Shown in pieces: positions 6,194-16,033 of a stretch of DNA of 64,000 nt; the stretch's first letter is position 1, and every line of letters starts with the position of its first letter. The stretch spans positions 186,001 to 250,000 of the forward strand of contig CAWHTX010000003.1 of NCBI GenBank assembly GCA_963832355.1. Direction: 5' to 3'. The stretch comes from DATFVA01 sp963832355. GTDB taxonomy: Bacteria; Bacteroidota; Ignavibacteria; Ignavibacteriales; Ignavibacteriaceae. The notes below the pieces were generated by a model. The model saw nothing but the letters and a program-made list of their open reading frames with translations, searched no databases and had not been told where the DNA came from. A program made the translations under genes and the position numbers.

Positions 6194-8305
6194 ATGAAAA
6201 TATTATTAACTGCATTGTACTCACTCGTTAGAACGATGCAAATTTCTTTTTTCATCCCTGCTTTATTTTTATTTGTACTCACAAATCCCATCCAGGCTCA
6301 GTGGATTCCACAAAATAGTCGAACCGATTTTGGGATTTCCTCTTGTTATTTTCTAAATCAGGATTCCGGATGGGTCGTTGGAAATCAGGGAAATATTAGG
6401 ATGACCACTAACGGAGGAACCAATTGGTTTTCTCAGACGAGTGGTATTGATAAAAAACTAAATTCCATAGCCTTTGCTACTCAAAATATAGGCTGGTGTG
6501 TCGGGGACAGCGGAAAAATAATAAAAACTTTAAATGACGGTGATACCTGGAGTGTTCAGGAAGGAGGAACATACGTTAATCTAAAATCAATCCACATTCT
6601 TAACGAAGATACCTGCTGGATTGCGGGAGAATTAGGAAATGTTCTAAAAACAACTAATGGTGGAGAAAACTGGAGTTTAAGCAACATAGGGTATTCATCA
6701 ATAATAAATTCAATATTTTTTATTAATGCAATCAAAGGCTGGGCTGTTGGAGGTGATGCTGTTTTTATAACAACGGATGGTGGACATACTTGGTCTAATA
6801 ATAACATAGGAAATTATACGGAATTATCGTCTATATATTTTGTGGATGGAAATACCGGCTGGACTGTAGGTAATGATGGCAGTATTTTTAAAACAATTGA
6901 CGGGGGTATAAACTGGTTGCTTCAAATAAATTGCAACATTCCTTTGTTTTCGGTCTATTTTGTTGACCAAAATAATGGATGGGCGGTTGGAGACCGCGAT
7001 GTGATTTTGAAAACAACCGATGGTGGAACAAACTGGTCAGATTTTACCACCGGGAATCCTTATAATTATCTAATGTCAGTTCATTTCGTGGATGAAAATA
7101 TAGGGTGGGCTGCCGGATTAATTGAGGTCCTTAAAACAACAGATGGAGGAACACATTGGACATTCAAGGGAGGGATAAATAAGAATTTATATTCAGCTTT
7201 CTTTATCGACACAGTTAATGGCTGGGCCGTGGGAGATTTAGGGACAATCTTGAAAACCACTAACTCAGGAAATGATTGGTCAGAGCAAAATGTTGGAAAT
7301 CATGAGCTTAATTCGGTCTTTTTTATTAATCAATCTACAGGGTGGACGGTTGGATCGAATGTTATTCTGAAATCTACAGATTCAGGGGTTACCTGGATAT
7401 CTCAAACCGGCGGTGAGGGATATGAGTTAGAATCAGTTTTTTTTACTGATCAAAATACAGGGTGGATAGTGGGATATAATGGAATAATAATTAAAACAAC
7501 TAATGGGGGAACAAATTGGGAAATTCAATCCAATGGAACAAATGCAGGTTTAAGGTCGGTATTATTTATCGATGCTAATATTGGTTGGATTGCCTCCTCT
7601 GGTGGAAATATCCTTAAAACTACAAATGGTGGAGCGGATTGGATATCTTACAATACTGGATCGACTGAAAATTTGACATCTATATTTTTCAAGGATCAAT
7701 ATTCAGGTTGGGTTGTGGGAATGAATGGAACAATATTAAAAACATCTGATGGTGGAATGAGCTGGATATTTCAAGATAGCGGGACGTACTCTCATTTATA
7801 TTCAGTCTATTTTATTAATTCTGACTTAGGTTGGATTGTAGGAAATGATGGTTTTATTTCAAGGACGACAAATGGCGGAGTAGACTGGTCATCGCAAGAA
7901 AGCGGAGTTCAAAATCTATTGTCCTCCGTTATTTTTACAGACCTGAATACTGGTTGGGCAATCGGATGGAATGGGGCAATTCTAAAAACAACTAATGGGG
8001 GGGTCACTTTTCTTGAAGAAGATCAACAAACTGAAACTCCCATAAAGTATTACATAAGTGATAATTTCCCAAACCCTTTTAATCCTTCAACAAGGATTAT
8101 GTATTCAATTCCTCAATCAGCATTTGTGAAAATAAAGATTTACGATATCCTGGGGAAAGAAATTGAAACTTTAATCAATGAGCAAAAACCAGCTGGAAAT
8201 TATGAGATAACATGGTATGCAGGCACTCTTCCAAGTGGAATTTATTTTTTTAAAATAAAAGCCAATGACTTCGTCCAGGTTAAGAAAATGATCCTACTAA
8301 GATAG
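6194..8305 (+). CDS. Secreted YCF48/BNR-like repeat protein with T9SS type A sorting domain
   Basis: 703 aa. A signal peptide (about residues 1-36, ending NPIQAQ) is followed by 14 tandem repeats of about 43 aa, each with a core like GWVVGNQGNI..TTNGGTNW. This is the YCF48/Hcf136 and sialidase-type Asp-box beta-propeller pattern, and 14 units could form two seven-bladed propellers. The C-terminus is a clear T9SS sorting domain: NFPNPFNPST, VKIKIYDILGKE, LPSGIYFFKI, KKMILLR. It is thus likely exported and anchored at, or released from, the cell surface. The ATG at 6194 has GAGG 8 bases upstream; a second Met at residue 15 gives a shorter signal. Ligand unknown. The cyanobacterial photosystem role of YCF48 does not apply. 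Confidence 0.85.
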   Translation: MKILLTALYSLVRTMQISFFIPALFLFVLTNPIQAQWIPQNSRTDFGISSCYFLNQDSGWVVGNQGNIRMTTNGGTNWFSQTSGIDKKLNSIAFATQNIGWCVGDSGKIIKTLNDGDTWSVQEGGTYVNLKSIHILNEDTCWIAGELGNVLKTTNGGENWSLSNIGYSSIINSIFFINAIKGWAVGGDAVFITTDGGHTWSNNNIGNYTELSSIYFVDGNTGWTVGNDGSIFKTIDGGINWLLQINCNIPLFSVYFVDQNNGWAVGDRDVILKTTDGGTNWSDFTTGNPYNYLMSVHFVDENIGWAAGLIEVLKTTDGGTHWTFKGGINKNLYSAFFIDTVNGWAVGDLGTILKTTNSGNDWSEQNVGNHELNSVFFINQSTGWTVGSNVILKSTDSGVTWISQTGGEGYELESVFFTDQNTGWIVGYNGIIIKTTNGGTNWEIQSNGTNAGLRSVLFIDANIGWIASSGGNILKTTNGGADWISYNTGSTENLTSIFFKDQYSGWVVGMNGTILKTSDGGMSWIFQDSGTYSHLYSVYFINSDLGWIVGNDGFISRTTNGGVDWSSQESGVQNLLSSVIFTDLNTGWAIGWNGAILKTTNGGVTFLEEDQQTETPIKYYISDNFPNPFNPSTRIMYSIPQSAFVKIKIYDILGKEIETLINEQKPAGNYEITWYAGTLPSGIYFFKIKANDFVQVKKMILLR

Positions 8306-8420
8306 ATCTATCTTTATATTAAGTCAGTATCAAATTAAACTAGAAAAGAATAAAATTGGTTCATCGGCAGATATAAAGTAAAAACTAATCTGATTTTAAA
8401 ATCACGCTTAGATACATTAA

Positions 8421-9680
8421 TTACTCGAAGCTAAAATCGGATAGAGTTATTTTTTTTGTATTTGAATAATTGCTGGACATACTAATGAATTCAGTATGAT
8501 ACTCTGCAAAGACTGTTCCTAAATCATAAGAAAAATTAAAGTTAACATGTCCGCCGATATCAATGGGGAGAAAAATATTTAAAGTCTCATACTGTTGAGA
8601 ATTTATTATAAAAGGATCTCCAAATAGGATTTGACTTTCCCAGCCTCCAGGCACATTAAATTTTAGAAAGTTTTTGGTTTCCTCTGTACCATCGAAAATA
8701 TGAATCCCTCGATAATAAGCAAGTTCATCTGCACCGTTTGATTGAACAATACATTTGGTATACGAGTTATAACTTATAAAATAACCTGAAATCATATATA
8801 TAGAATCCCGAATGTTTGGATCGCAGGTATTTTCCCTGGTTGTATAGACTTGTTCACCCTGAAAATGATAAAGAATTGTATCTCCATTTGATATGGAATC
8901 CTGGATGGTTAATGTTATTATTGATAGATATTTGCGATAACAATCTCCTGGATATAATCCATATTCATAATCGGATGTAGAAAAAGTATAATTGCCTCCA
9001 ATCCTCAAGCGGCAAAAATCATATTTCAAACTATCTAAAGTAATATCTTTTTCTACAAATGTGTTATTAAGTTTTACTAATTCTTTACCATATGAAATAT
9101 TCTCATATCCAAAATCTGCAATCGACTCTAATTCATAGTTCCCAATTATTAAATTATCAAATCTATAATTGCCCCCATTTTTAGTTGTGTCAATGTTGAC
9201 TAAATCCCCATCTTTATATAATTTTATAATAAAATTATTATAACCGCGATTCGGAACTAAAATTCCATCACCTCTTAAAAACCCACTTATTCCACCTTTC
9301 CCAATAATATTAATATTTTTTATTTCATCTAATATTGAATCGGTATTCGCCAGACATATCCTTATTCGTAAATTGGATGTGGGAAAACCTGAAATCACCC
9401 AATCATATTTCAATATATTGATAGGATAATTATCAATAATTTTATTCCATGTATTGTTTTCGATTGAATAATCCATATCGACATTCACCTTTGTTTTGCC
9501 ATAAACTTTCCAGCAAATTGAAAGTGTATCTCCAAAGAAAAGACTATCCTCATCAATTGGTTGAGTTATCACAAGAGAATCTAATTCGCTGATCCCAGAA
9601 ACTACTGTGGGATTTTCCGAGCATCCGAGAAATATTAATAGAAAGATCAATAGGAAAGTAAAAGTCAATTTCATTGGCAC
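8421..9680 (-). CDS. Putative lipoprotein with carboxypeptidase-regulatory-like domain
   Basis: 419 aa. The N-terminus has a hydrophobic segment ending in the lipobox IFLGC (Cys20), so the mature protein is probably lipid-anchored. Residues about 30-125 look like an Ig-like fold (SLVITQPIDEDSLFFGD, ICWKVYG). At about 130-190 a carboxypeptidase-regulatory or SdrD-B-like beta domain appears: GGISGFLRGDG ... GGNYRFDNLIIGNYEL. The rest is a beta-rich region I do not recognise. AT-rich like its neighbours and convergent with the YCF48 gene. No partner gene is adjacent. Function unknown; surface exposure is inference. Confidence 0.7.
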   Translation of the reverse strand: MPMKLTFTFLLIFLLIFLGCSENPTVVSGISELDSLVITQPIDEDSLFFGDTLSICWKVYGKTKVNVDMDYSIENNTWNKIIDNYPINILKYDWVISGFPTSNLRIRICLANTDSILDEIKNINIIGKGGISGFLRGDGILVPNRGYNNFIIKLYKDGDLVNIDTTKNGGNYRFDNLIIGNYELESIADFGYENISYGKELVKLNNTFVEKDITLDSLKYDFCRLRIGGNYTFSTSDYEYGLYPGDCYRKYLSIITLTIQDSISNGDTILYHFQGEQVYTTRENTCDPNIRDSIYMISGYFISYNSYTKCIVQSNGADELAYYRGIHIFDGTEETKNFLKFNVPGGWESQILFGDPFIINSQQYETLNIFLPIDIGGHVNFNFSYDLGTVFAEYHTEFISMSSNYSNTKKITLSDFSFE

Positions 9681-9839
9681 CCTCTTATATTTAAGTTTTT
9701 AAATATAAAAAAATTAAATAAGTTTTGTTAATAGTTATGAATCCAAGTTTTAGGGATTGATAAAATTATCGATTTACTGTACTTTTACTGTTTATATTCA
9801 TTATGAGTAATTTTAAAAATAATTGCGGGAATTTGAGAT

Positions 9840-10820
9840 TTGAAACCAAAATGTATCATTTGTAAAAATGAAAATGTCAGAGTAATTTATTCAAGTTTTC
9901 CCGGATATGTTGAAAATAGTTTTTATGACATTTATAAATGTGAAAGCTGCAGAACACACTTTATTTTAACCCAGGATAATTTATCGTCGTTATATGAAAA
10001 AATATACGCATTGAATTCTGTGCCTGGATATGATCGTTACTTTAAATATGCACAGACAATAAAAAAAATTTCCGATCCCTTAAAATACCTTGCCTATCAG
10101 GAATCAACTTACTTTCCAGTTTACGAATATTTAAAAAATAAAAAAAAGTTGAAGATTCTGGAAGTTGGATGCGGTTTAGGATATTTAACTTATGCACTTA
10201 ATAAAAAAGGGATGGATATTATTGGAATAGATATATCAGGAGAAGCTATTGAATATGCCAGTGCTAATTTTGGAGATTTTTTCAAAAAGTCGGATATTGA
10301 AAGTTTCGGCTTTAATGACAATAAATTCGATGTTGTTATAGCTACAGAATTAATTGAGCATTTGAAAGATCCTTTTGATTTCATCAAGAAATGCCAAAAA
10401 CACTTAACAGAAAGTGGCGTAATTTTGTTGACAACACCTAATAAAGATTATTATCCTGCAAATCACATTTGGAATACGGATAGACCACCTGTGCACATCT
10501 CTTGGCTGACGCATAAAGCATTTAATTATATTGCACAAAAATGTTCAATGAAAGTCAATTATTCTAACTTTAGAGGTTACAATCCTTCTTATGAAAATAG
10601 GTTATTTAAATTTATTAGAACAAGGAAAGATAATCCCGGAGTTACTAACTTAACTGTAGAAGGGATTCCAAAAGCACAAGAAAAAAGTTCAGCATTACAT
10701 AGATTTCTACTTATGGTTGTTCACAAATTTTTCCTGATCCGATTCCCATCCAACTTGATTTATAATCTTTTTTTGGGAGAAGAAAAAACTTTGGGAGTTA
10801 TCCTACAAAAAGAAAAATAG
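9840..10820 (+). CDS. Class I SAM-dependent methyltransferase with N-terminal zinc-binding segment
   Basis: 326 aa. Two CxxC pairs at the N-terminus (CIIC, residues 4-7; CESC, about 38-41) suggest a zinc knuckle. The methyltransferase core follows: motif I ILEVGCGLGYLTYAL at about 105-120, GIDISGEAIEYA for the acidic adenosine-binding loop, IATELIEHL for motif III, and GVILLTTPN. No ATG precedes the cysteine pair in frame, so TTG at 9840 is taken as start. It lies just before the Wzz gene and shares its low GC. Such CxxC methyltransferases often modify sugars or lipids in polysaccharide clusters, but the substrate is not visible. Confidence 0.8.
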   Translation: MKPKCIICKNENVRVIYSSFPGYVENSFYDIYKCESCRTHFILTQDNLSSLYEKIYALNSVPGYDRYFKYAQTIKKISDPLKYLAYQESTYFPVYEYLKNKKKLKILEVGCGLGYLTYALNKKGMDIIGIDISGEAIEYASANFGDFFKKSDIESFGFNDNKFDVVIATELIEHLKDPFDFIKKCQKHLTESGVILLTTPNKDYYPANHIWNTDRPPVHISWLTHKAFNYIAQKCSMKVNYSNFRGYNPSYENRLFKFIRTRKDNPGVTNLTVEGIPKAQEKSSALHRFLLMVVHKFFLIRFPSNLIYNLFLGEEKTLGVILQKEK

Positions 10821-11090
10821 GAAGATATAACAATGGATTTCATTGAGAAACGAAAAACTTGGTAATATCTAAAGTTTGCCTGGAATTCCAATTCTTACTT
10901 AAGTGTAAATCTTCCCTAAAAGGAGGTTTTTCGAATGTTTTTATATTATAATTATGTGTTAAATCTCGTTTAATAAAGCAAATAGAAACTCTCAAGGATA
11001 ATACACACCCTTCAGAATTTACGTTGATATTACGCAAATAAAAATTGTAACTTTAACAAATTATTTTTAGGCATTATTACTATATAGCAT

Positions 11091-12311
11091 ATGAAAGAAC
11101 AAGAAAATAATCCCCATTTTACTGATTACTTATATATTCTCCTAAAATGGAAAAAATTGATAATACTAAACCTAATCATTGTCATATTGATGTCAACAGT
11201 TATAGCTTTTATGATTCCAGAAAAGTTTAAAGCCACTGCTACGGTAATGATTCCGCAAGATAATTCCTCACTTAGTGGATTATCAAATATTTTAGGAAAT
11301 AATTCTCTTGTTTCTTTTGGAGCAAAATTATTTGGAGTGAGCAATACTTCTGAAGACGTTCTAGTTGGCTTACTAAAAAGCAGAACTTCATTATCATCGG
11401 TCATCAAAAAGTTCAATTTGATGCAATATTATGAGATTAGTGATAGTAATATGGATAAGGCACTAAAAGCTCTATCAGCTGATGTAATATTCGAACCAAA
11501 TGAAAATGGATTTCTGGAAATAAGTGTAATTAACAAGGACCCAAAACTCGCTGCCCGGATATCTAATTTCTTTGTACAACTTGTGGACAGCATGAATATT
11601 AAGCTTAATATTGAACAGGCAAAGAACAACAGGGAATTCATTCAAAAAAGATATTTGAAAAATGTAGCAGATCTGAAAGTTGCGGAAGATAGTTTATATA
11701 AAATTCAAAAAAAGTATAATGTTTTTGCAGTACCTGAACAGTTGGAAGTATCGGTAAAAGCAGCTGCTGAGATAGAGGCTGAATATCTTCAGAAAAAATT
11801 TAATCTGGATATGATTGGAAGACAATACGGAGAAAATTCGCCGCAGTTTCATTTGTTAAAAGAACAAGTCGATGCACTTTCACAAAAAGTGGATGAACTC
11901 AAAAATTCAAAGACACTTTCCTCTGAATCTAATGTTCTGTTTCCCTTCTCGAATATTCCAGAAATAACTCTTCAATATTACAGGGCTTATCGAGAGGTCG
12001 AACTTCAAAGTAAAATAATGGAGTTTATTCTTCCTATGTACGAGCAAGCTAAAGTTGAGGAACAAAAAAGTGTTCCAACTATACTCGTTATTGATTCTGC
12101 TGTTCCACCGCAGTTAAAGTTTTCTCCTAAAAAGTCAATGATAATCATTGGAGCCATTGTCTTCATATTATTTCTAATGATTCCATTTATCTTCCGCGCA
12201 GAAAAAGTTTATGTGCGTAAATCAGTTAATAATCCCTTGGAAGAAAAAGAATATAAGTTATACAGAAGTATTGCGGTCTTGTATCGAGTCAAGCACAAAG
12301 AAACAAAATGA
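11091..12311 (+). CDS. Wzz-type polysaccharide chain-length regulator (polysaccharide co-polymerase)
   Basis: 406 aa inner-membrane protein. One TM segment lies near the N-terminus (about residues 20-42) and one near the C-terminus (about 348-367), flanking a large periplasmic part with a coiled-coil stretch (about 170-285). The N-terminal 'DYLYILLKWKKLI' and 'P.KFKATATVMIP' follow the Wzz domain pattern. The C-terminal PPQLKFSPKKS is the proline-rich segment before TM2. No tyrosine-kinase domain follows, so it is an O-antigen-type rather than BY-kinase-type regulator. The stop overlaps the next gene (ATGA), coupling it to the polymerase. The 270 bases upstream hold nothing certain. Confidence 0.85.
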   Translation: MKEQENNPHFTDYLYILLKWKKLIILNLIIVILMSTVIAFMIPEKFKATATVMIPQDNSSLSGLSNILGNNSLVSFGAKLFGVSNTSEDVLVGLLKSRTSLSSVIKKFNLMQYYEISDSNMDKALKALSADVIFEPNENGFLEISVINKDPKLAARISNFFVQLVDSMNIKLNIEQAKNNREFIQKRYLKNVADLKVAEDSLYKIQKKYNVFAVPEQLEVSVKAAAEIEAEYLQKKFNLDMIGRQYGENSPQFHLLKEQVDALSQKVDELKNSKTLSSESNVLFPFSNIPEITLQYYRAYREVELQSKIMEFILPMYEQAKVEEQKSVPTILVIDSAVPPQLKFSPKKSMIIIGAIVFILFLMIPFIFRAEKVYVRKSVNNPLEEKEYKLYRSIAVLYRVKHKETK

Positions 12312-13627
12312 TTATAATCACCTCCTTAATTGCAATTACAATCTGCTTTTTAATCGGCAGAATCATTTTTGGATATTGGTTAAATCATCTTTTTATTTAT
12401 GCTATAAGTTGGGGTACTTTTGCAATTCTTTATGAGATTCGTTTGATTAGATTTACTCCAATATCTACTCAAACCTGGATCATTGTCCTATCCACATTCT
12501 TACTGTTTATCCTGGGTATTCTCACAATATATATCGGTAGAGATATATATAGTCGGAACGATAGTGATCGTTTTGCTAAAAAGACGTTTGATATTACTCG
12601 CGATAACGGGAAACTGCTTAAATTAGCTGTAATATTTTTTTCACTGCTTGGATTACTTGGATCCATTCAACATTGGTTTGCGTTGATAAAAGAATTTGGA
12701 AGTATCCCTGCAGTACTGACCAGCGCTGGAGATGTATATCAAATGAAAGTGAAGGGAGAAGATTTTGGGCAACTTCCTTACCTTTTTACGTTATCATACG
12801 TTGGTATATTTTTGAGCGCGATTTATTCTGCATTCAAAAATAAGATAAGTTTATTAGCTTTAATACCATTCGCAGGAGTAATTCTTAAGGATATGGCTGG
12901 ATTTGCGAGGGCAGGTATTTTCTTTTCTTTTATTTCATTTCTTCTCACATTTATTATTACAAGGCATGCCCTTAAAAGAATAAATCCTGAAGCATATCAA
13001 TTTAATAAAAAATTAGGAATTGCAGTTATTTTCTTAGTTTTTTTGGCTGTTGGTAGTGCTACAGTAGTAAAACAGATTCGTGGATCCTTTGAAAATTTTA
13101 AAGCCAATACAAGTGAATTAAATTCTCTAACAGGCGGTGTAATATCACCCTCAATATATCTATATTTCAGTTCAGATATCGCTGTTCTAAGTAAATATTT
13201 TGAAGGAGATGGGGAGAGAGCCTATGTTGGTCAAAATACTTTTCTTTCAGTGTATAATGTGCTTTCAAAATTTGGTATAGTGGAACACCCAGATTTTTTC
13301 CCAAAAGGATACTTTATTCCTATGTGGACCAATTCTGCTACATATCTGAGGGAGTTACACGTCGACTTTGGAAATTGGGGGCTTTTTATATTCCCATATC
13401 TACTAGGACTAATGACAACTTATTTCTGGTTTAGGTTTTTCCAGTCCTATCGGGTTATTCATTTATTCTTATTAGTATATCTTAATGTCATAGTTAGTTT
13501 CTCCGTTTTTTATATGGTTACCAGATTGGCGAGTTGGTTTTTTAGTTTTTTTATTTTAATAGCATTCCTTCCCATCGCTAGTAATTTTCTCAGTAAACGT
13601 CGTCAAATCTCCACAAATAATGATTGA
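12308..13627 (+). CDS. O-antigen/oligosaccharide repeat-unit polymerase-like membrane protein (Wzy-type)
   Basis: 439 aa, almost wholly hydrophobic with about 11-12 predicted membrane segments and a larger loop at about residues 250-350 containing GDGERAYVGQNTFLS and TYLRELHVDFGNWG. Wzy and OPS-polymerase families show little conserved sequence. The call rests on topology, the 'R.lh.DFG..G' periplasmic segment seen in oligosaccharide polymerases, and its place between Wzz and Wzx genes. It overlaps Wzz by 4 bases and Wzx by 8. Its expected role is joining lipid-linked repeat units on the periplasmic side. Confidence 0.75.
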   Translation: MIIITSLIAITICFLIGRIIFGYWLNHLFIYAISWGTFAILYEIRLIRFTPISTQTWIIVLSTFLLFILGILTIYIGRDIYSRNDSDRFAKKTFDITRDNGKLLKLAVIFFSLLGLLGSIQHWFALIKEFGSIPAVLTSAGDVYQMKVKGEDFGQLPYLFTLSYVGIFLSAIYSAFKNKISLLALIPFAGVILKDMAGFARAGIFFSFISFLLTFIITRHALKRINPEAYQFNKKLGIAVIFLVFLAVGSATVVKQIRGSFENFKANTSELNSLTGGVISPSIYLYFSSDIAVLSKYFEGDGERAYVGQNTFLSVYNVLSKFGIVEHPDFFPKGYFIPMWTNSATYLRELHVDFGNWGLFIFPYLLGLMTTYFWFRFFQSYRVIHLFLLVYLNVIVSFSVFYMVTRLASWFFSFFILIAFLPIASNFLSKRRQISTNND

Positions 13628-15089
13628 GCTTAAAAAAATTTCTCAAAATGCATTATCCATTTTTTTTGGCCGAAGTTTAATCCTTTTTATTACTTTTTTA
13701 TCTATCACTTTTGCAGCAAGATTTTTGGGGGTAGAAGAGTTCGGCAGGTTTTCTTCCCTTATCTCACTATTATTTATAATTTCAAGGTTTATCGATTTCG
13801 GTTTTGCTCAAATAGTATTCAGAGAGGTTTCAAAAGTATCAGACGATTATACGCATCTTAATGTTGCGATATCATTGAGATTAATTTTATTTGTTTTCGG
13901 ATTCATTATTTACAACGTTGTGGCATTCAGTTTAAATTTTGGATCTTCTGAGATTATACTCACGGACATCCTTTTTACTAATATTATTATCTCGCCTAAA
14001 TTCATGAATTTTTGTGATTTACTGGAGATACCTTATAGGGTGGGAATGAAGATGCATATGATAATGTTTTTCTATCTCATCGAAAATGTAATATTGCTAT
14101 TATTGATTTTTCTTATGCCGATCTTCAAATTAGGATTAGAATATTTTGTCATTATCTATGTCGTTTCAAATATTCCCGGTTTCGTTTTAACACTTTTTAC
14201 ATTGAAGAAAAGATTTAATTATAAATATAAGTTTCAGCTTAGTGGATCTAGGTGGTTGATTGTAACATCCTTGCCGTTATTAGGTTATGGCATTCTAAAT
14301 GCGGTTTTTCAACAGTCAGACGTTTTATTACTCAGGTTATTAGATTCAGATTATGCAGCTGGAATTTATGGCGCTTCTTTACGATTAGCCATACCACTCG
14401 GTATTGTGCCAATTTCAATAATTACAACCGTGTATCCTTTCATTGTTAGAAATCTAGAACAAGACATAGATAAAACGTTGTTTATTAATCATTTGATTAA
14501 TAAAATATTGTTTTCATTTTCATTTTTTGCCGCGGTTATTGTGTCCTTTAAATCAGAATTTATAGTTACAATATTTTTTGGAAAATCATATGTGGATTCA
14601 GCTACTCCTTTGATTTTGCTTTTTTGGGCATATGTATTCATTTTTTTTAATAACTATTATATTGATTTATTGACAGCACAGAAACAGCAGAAATATAATT
14701 TTATTTTTGGAATAATTTTAGCTTCTGTTGACTTTATATTGTTGATATACCTAGTTAAGTTCTATTCATATAATGCTGCTGCAATCGCAAAATTGATTGC
14801 TGCTTTCTCGGGATGTCTTTATCTGATTTTTATTTATAGGTACTTAAAAATTAAATTAAATTTTATTGATGCCAAACTCATTCTCTGGAGTATATTGGTT
14901 ATTGGCATTTCCTACTTATCATCGAATTTCAGTTTATTCTTGTTTTTATCTATAAATATAATTATTGCACCTTTATTAATAGTATTCCTTAAAATATTTT
15001 CTACAAAAGAACAAACATTATTACTTAAATCAATAAATAAGGAAGAATGGTTAAACAAAATTCAAAAGTTCCAGTGGTTTCGATCATAA
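13620..15089 (+). CDS. Oligosaccharide flippase (Wzx, MOP superfamily)
   Basis: 489 aa with about 14 hydrophobic segments, the normal length and topology of Wzx/RfbX flippases that move undecaprenyl-linked oligosaccharides across the inner membrane. The N-terminal GRSLILFITFLSITFAARFL then GVEEFGRFSSL matches the family's 'ar.lG..e.G.fs.' opening, and AGIYGASLRLAIPLGIVP follows in the central part. Overlaps the polymerase gene by 8 bases and the next glycosyltransferase by 43, as is common in tightly packed polysaccharide clusters. Low GC. A second, unrelated-looking flippase gene lies at 24.9 kb. Confidence 0.85.
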   Translation: MIELKKISQNALSIFFGRSLILFITFLSITFAARFLGVEEFGRFSSLISLLFIISRFIDFGFAQIVFREVSKVSDDYTHLNVAISLRLILFVFGFIIYNVVAFSLNFGSSEIILTDILFTNIIISPKFMNFCDLLEIPYRVGMKMHMIMFFYLIENVILLLLIFLMPIFKLGLEYFVIIYVVSNIPGFVLTLFTLKKRFNYKYKFQLSGSRWLIVTSLPLLGYGILNAVFQQSDVLLLRLLDSDYAAGIYGASLRLAIPLGIVPISIITTVYPFIVRNLEQDIDKTLFINHLINKILFSFSFFAAVIVSFKSEFIVTIFFGKSYVDSATPLILLFWAYVFIFFNNYYIDLLTAQKQQKYNFIFGIILASVDFILLIYLVKFYSYNAAAIAKLIAAFSGCLYLIFIYRYLKIKLNFIDAKLILWSILVIGISYLSSNFSLFLFLSINIIIAPLLIVFLKIFSTKEQTLLLKSINKEEWLNKIQKFQWFRS

Positions 15090-16033
15090 TCATAAGTTAT
15101 AACAATTTTGATTTATTAGAAAATTGTCTTAAAAGCCTATATAATTTTACACTTGGGATCGAATTTGAGGTTATAGTTATCGATAATAATTCGACAGAAC
15201 AAGGAATAGAAAATATTATCAAGGGATATGATAATTTAGTCTTTATTAAAAATGATGAAAATATTGGATTTGCAAAAGCAAATAATCAAGGACTAAAATC
15301 GGCACATGGTGAATATGTGCTTTATTTAAATAATGATACTATATTAATAGAAAATTCTATTTATGATGTATATCATTTCGCTCGAAAATTGGACCAAGAT
15401 ACTATTATAGGTTGTAAGCTTATATATCCTGACGGAACATTACAACATTCAGTCTATGATTTTCCTACAGTATGGAATGTATTCACATCAAATTTTTTCT
15501 TATACCTGATAAACAAGCGAAACAAAATTTTTAGCAAATATCACCTTATGAACAGTAAAATTAATGAAACTACTGAAGTTGATGTGGTGACTGGTGCGTT
15601 TTTATTTGCTAATACGATCAGCGAATCGAAAAGGTTAAAGGTTTTGATGAAAGATTTTATTTTTATAATGAAGAGACTGATCTTTGTTATAGAGTTAGAA
15701 AAAATGGTGGAAAAATTTATTATTACCCACACACTAAATAATCCATATCAAAGGGGGAAGCACTAATAATAATCTTTTTTTTAAATTTAAAAATCAGTCT
15801 TTGGCTCAAATTAGATATTTTCAAAAACATTTTAGCGGATTTGACTATTTTTTAATAATTTCTATTTCACTTTTTCGGAATGTTAATCAGGATACCGTAT
15901 TCTGCTCATAGTGGGAACCATTAAACGGAATAAATCCCTCCGTTTAAGGGCCTATCATTCCTGTCGAGATTACTATTTCTATACCCAAAAAATGATTAGA
16001 ATTAAATTGCAATGCCCCCAAATAAAATCTTAA
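15047..16033 (+). pseudogene. GT2 glycosyltransferase (rhamnosyltransferase-like), frameshifted
   Basis: An intact N-terminal half reads VVSIIIISYNNFDLLENCLK, VIVIDNNST, GFAKANNQG and the DXD-like LNNDT, typical of WbbL-type GT2 enzymes. After GAFLFAN (about 15610) the frame moves: IEKVKGFDERFYFYNEETDL and CYRVRKNGGKIYYYPHTK lie in the next frame. From about 15736 IIHIKGGSTNNNLFFKF is in another, and from about 15880 GMLIRIPYSA then IVGTIKRNKSLRLRAY are in yet others, to TAA at 16031-16033. At least four one-base indels separate segments that join into one normal protein of about 328 aa. Motifs are unharmed, so either the sequence carries errors here or the decay is very recent. Confidence 0.8.

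Noticed and set aside
6300..8000. CRISPR-like or satellite repeats
   Set aside because: The periodicity of about 130 bases is the coding repeat of the YCF48-like protein, with diverged copies and an open frame throughout.
10840..11037. 65-codon minus-strand frame between the methyltransferase and Wzz genes
   Set aside because: No ribosome binding site, no recognisable sequence, and low-complexity codon use; treated as chance in AT-rich spacer.
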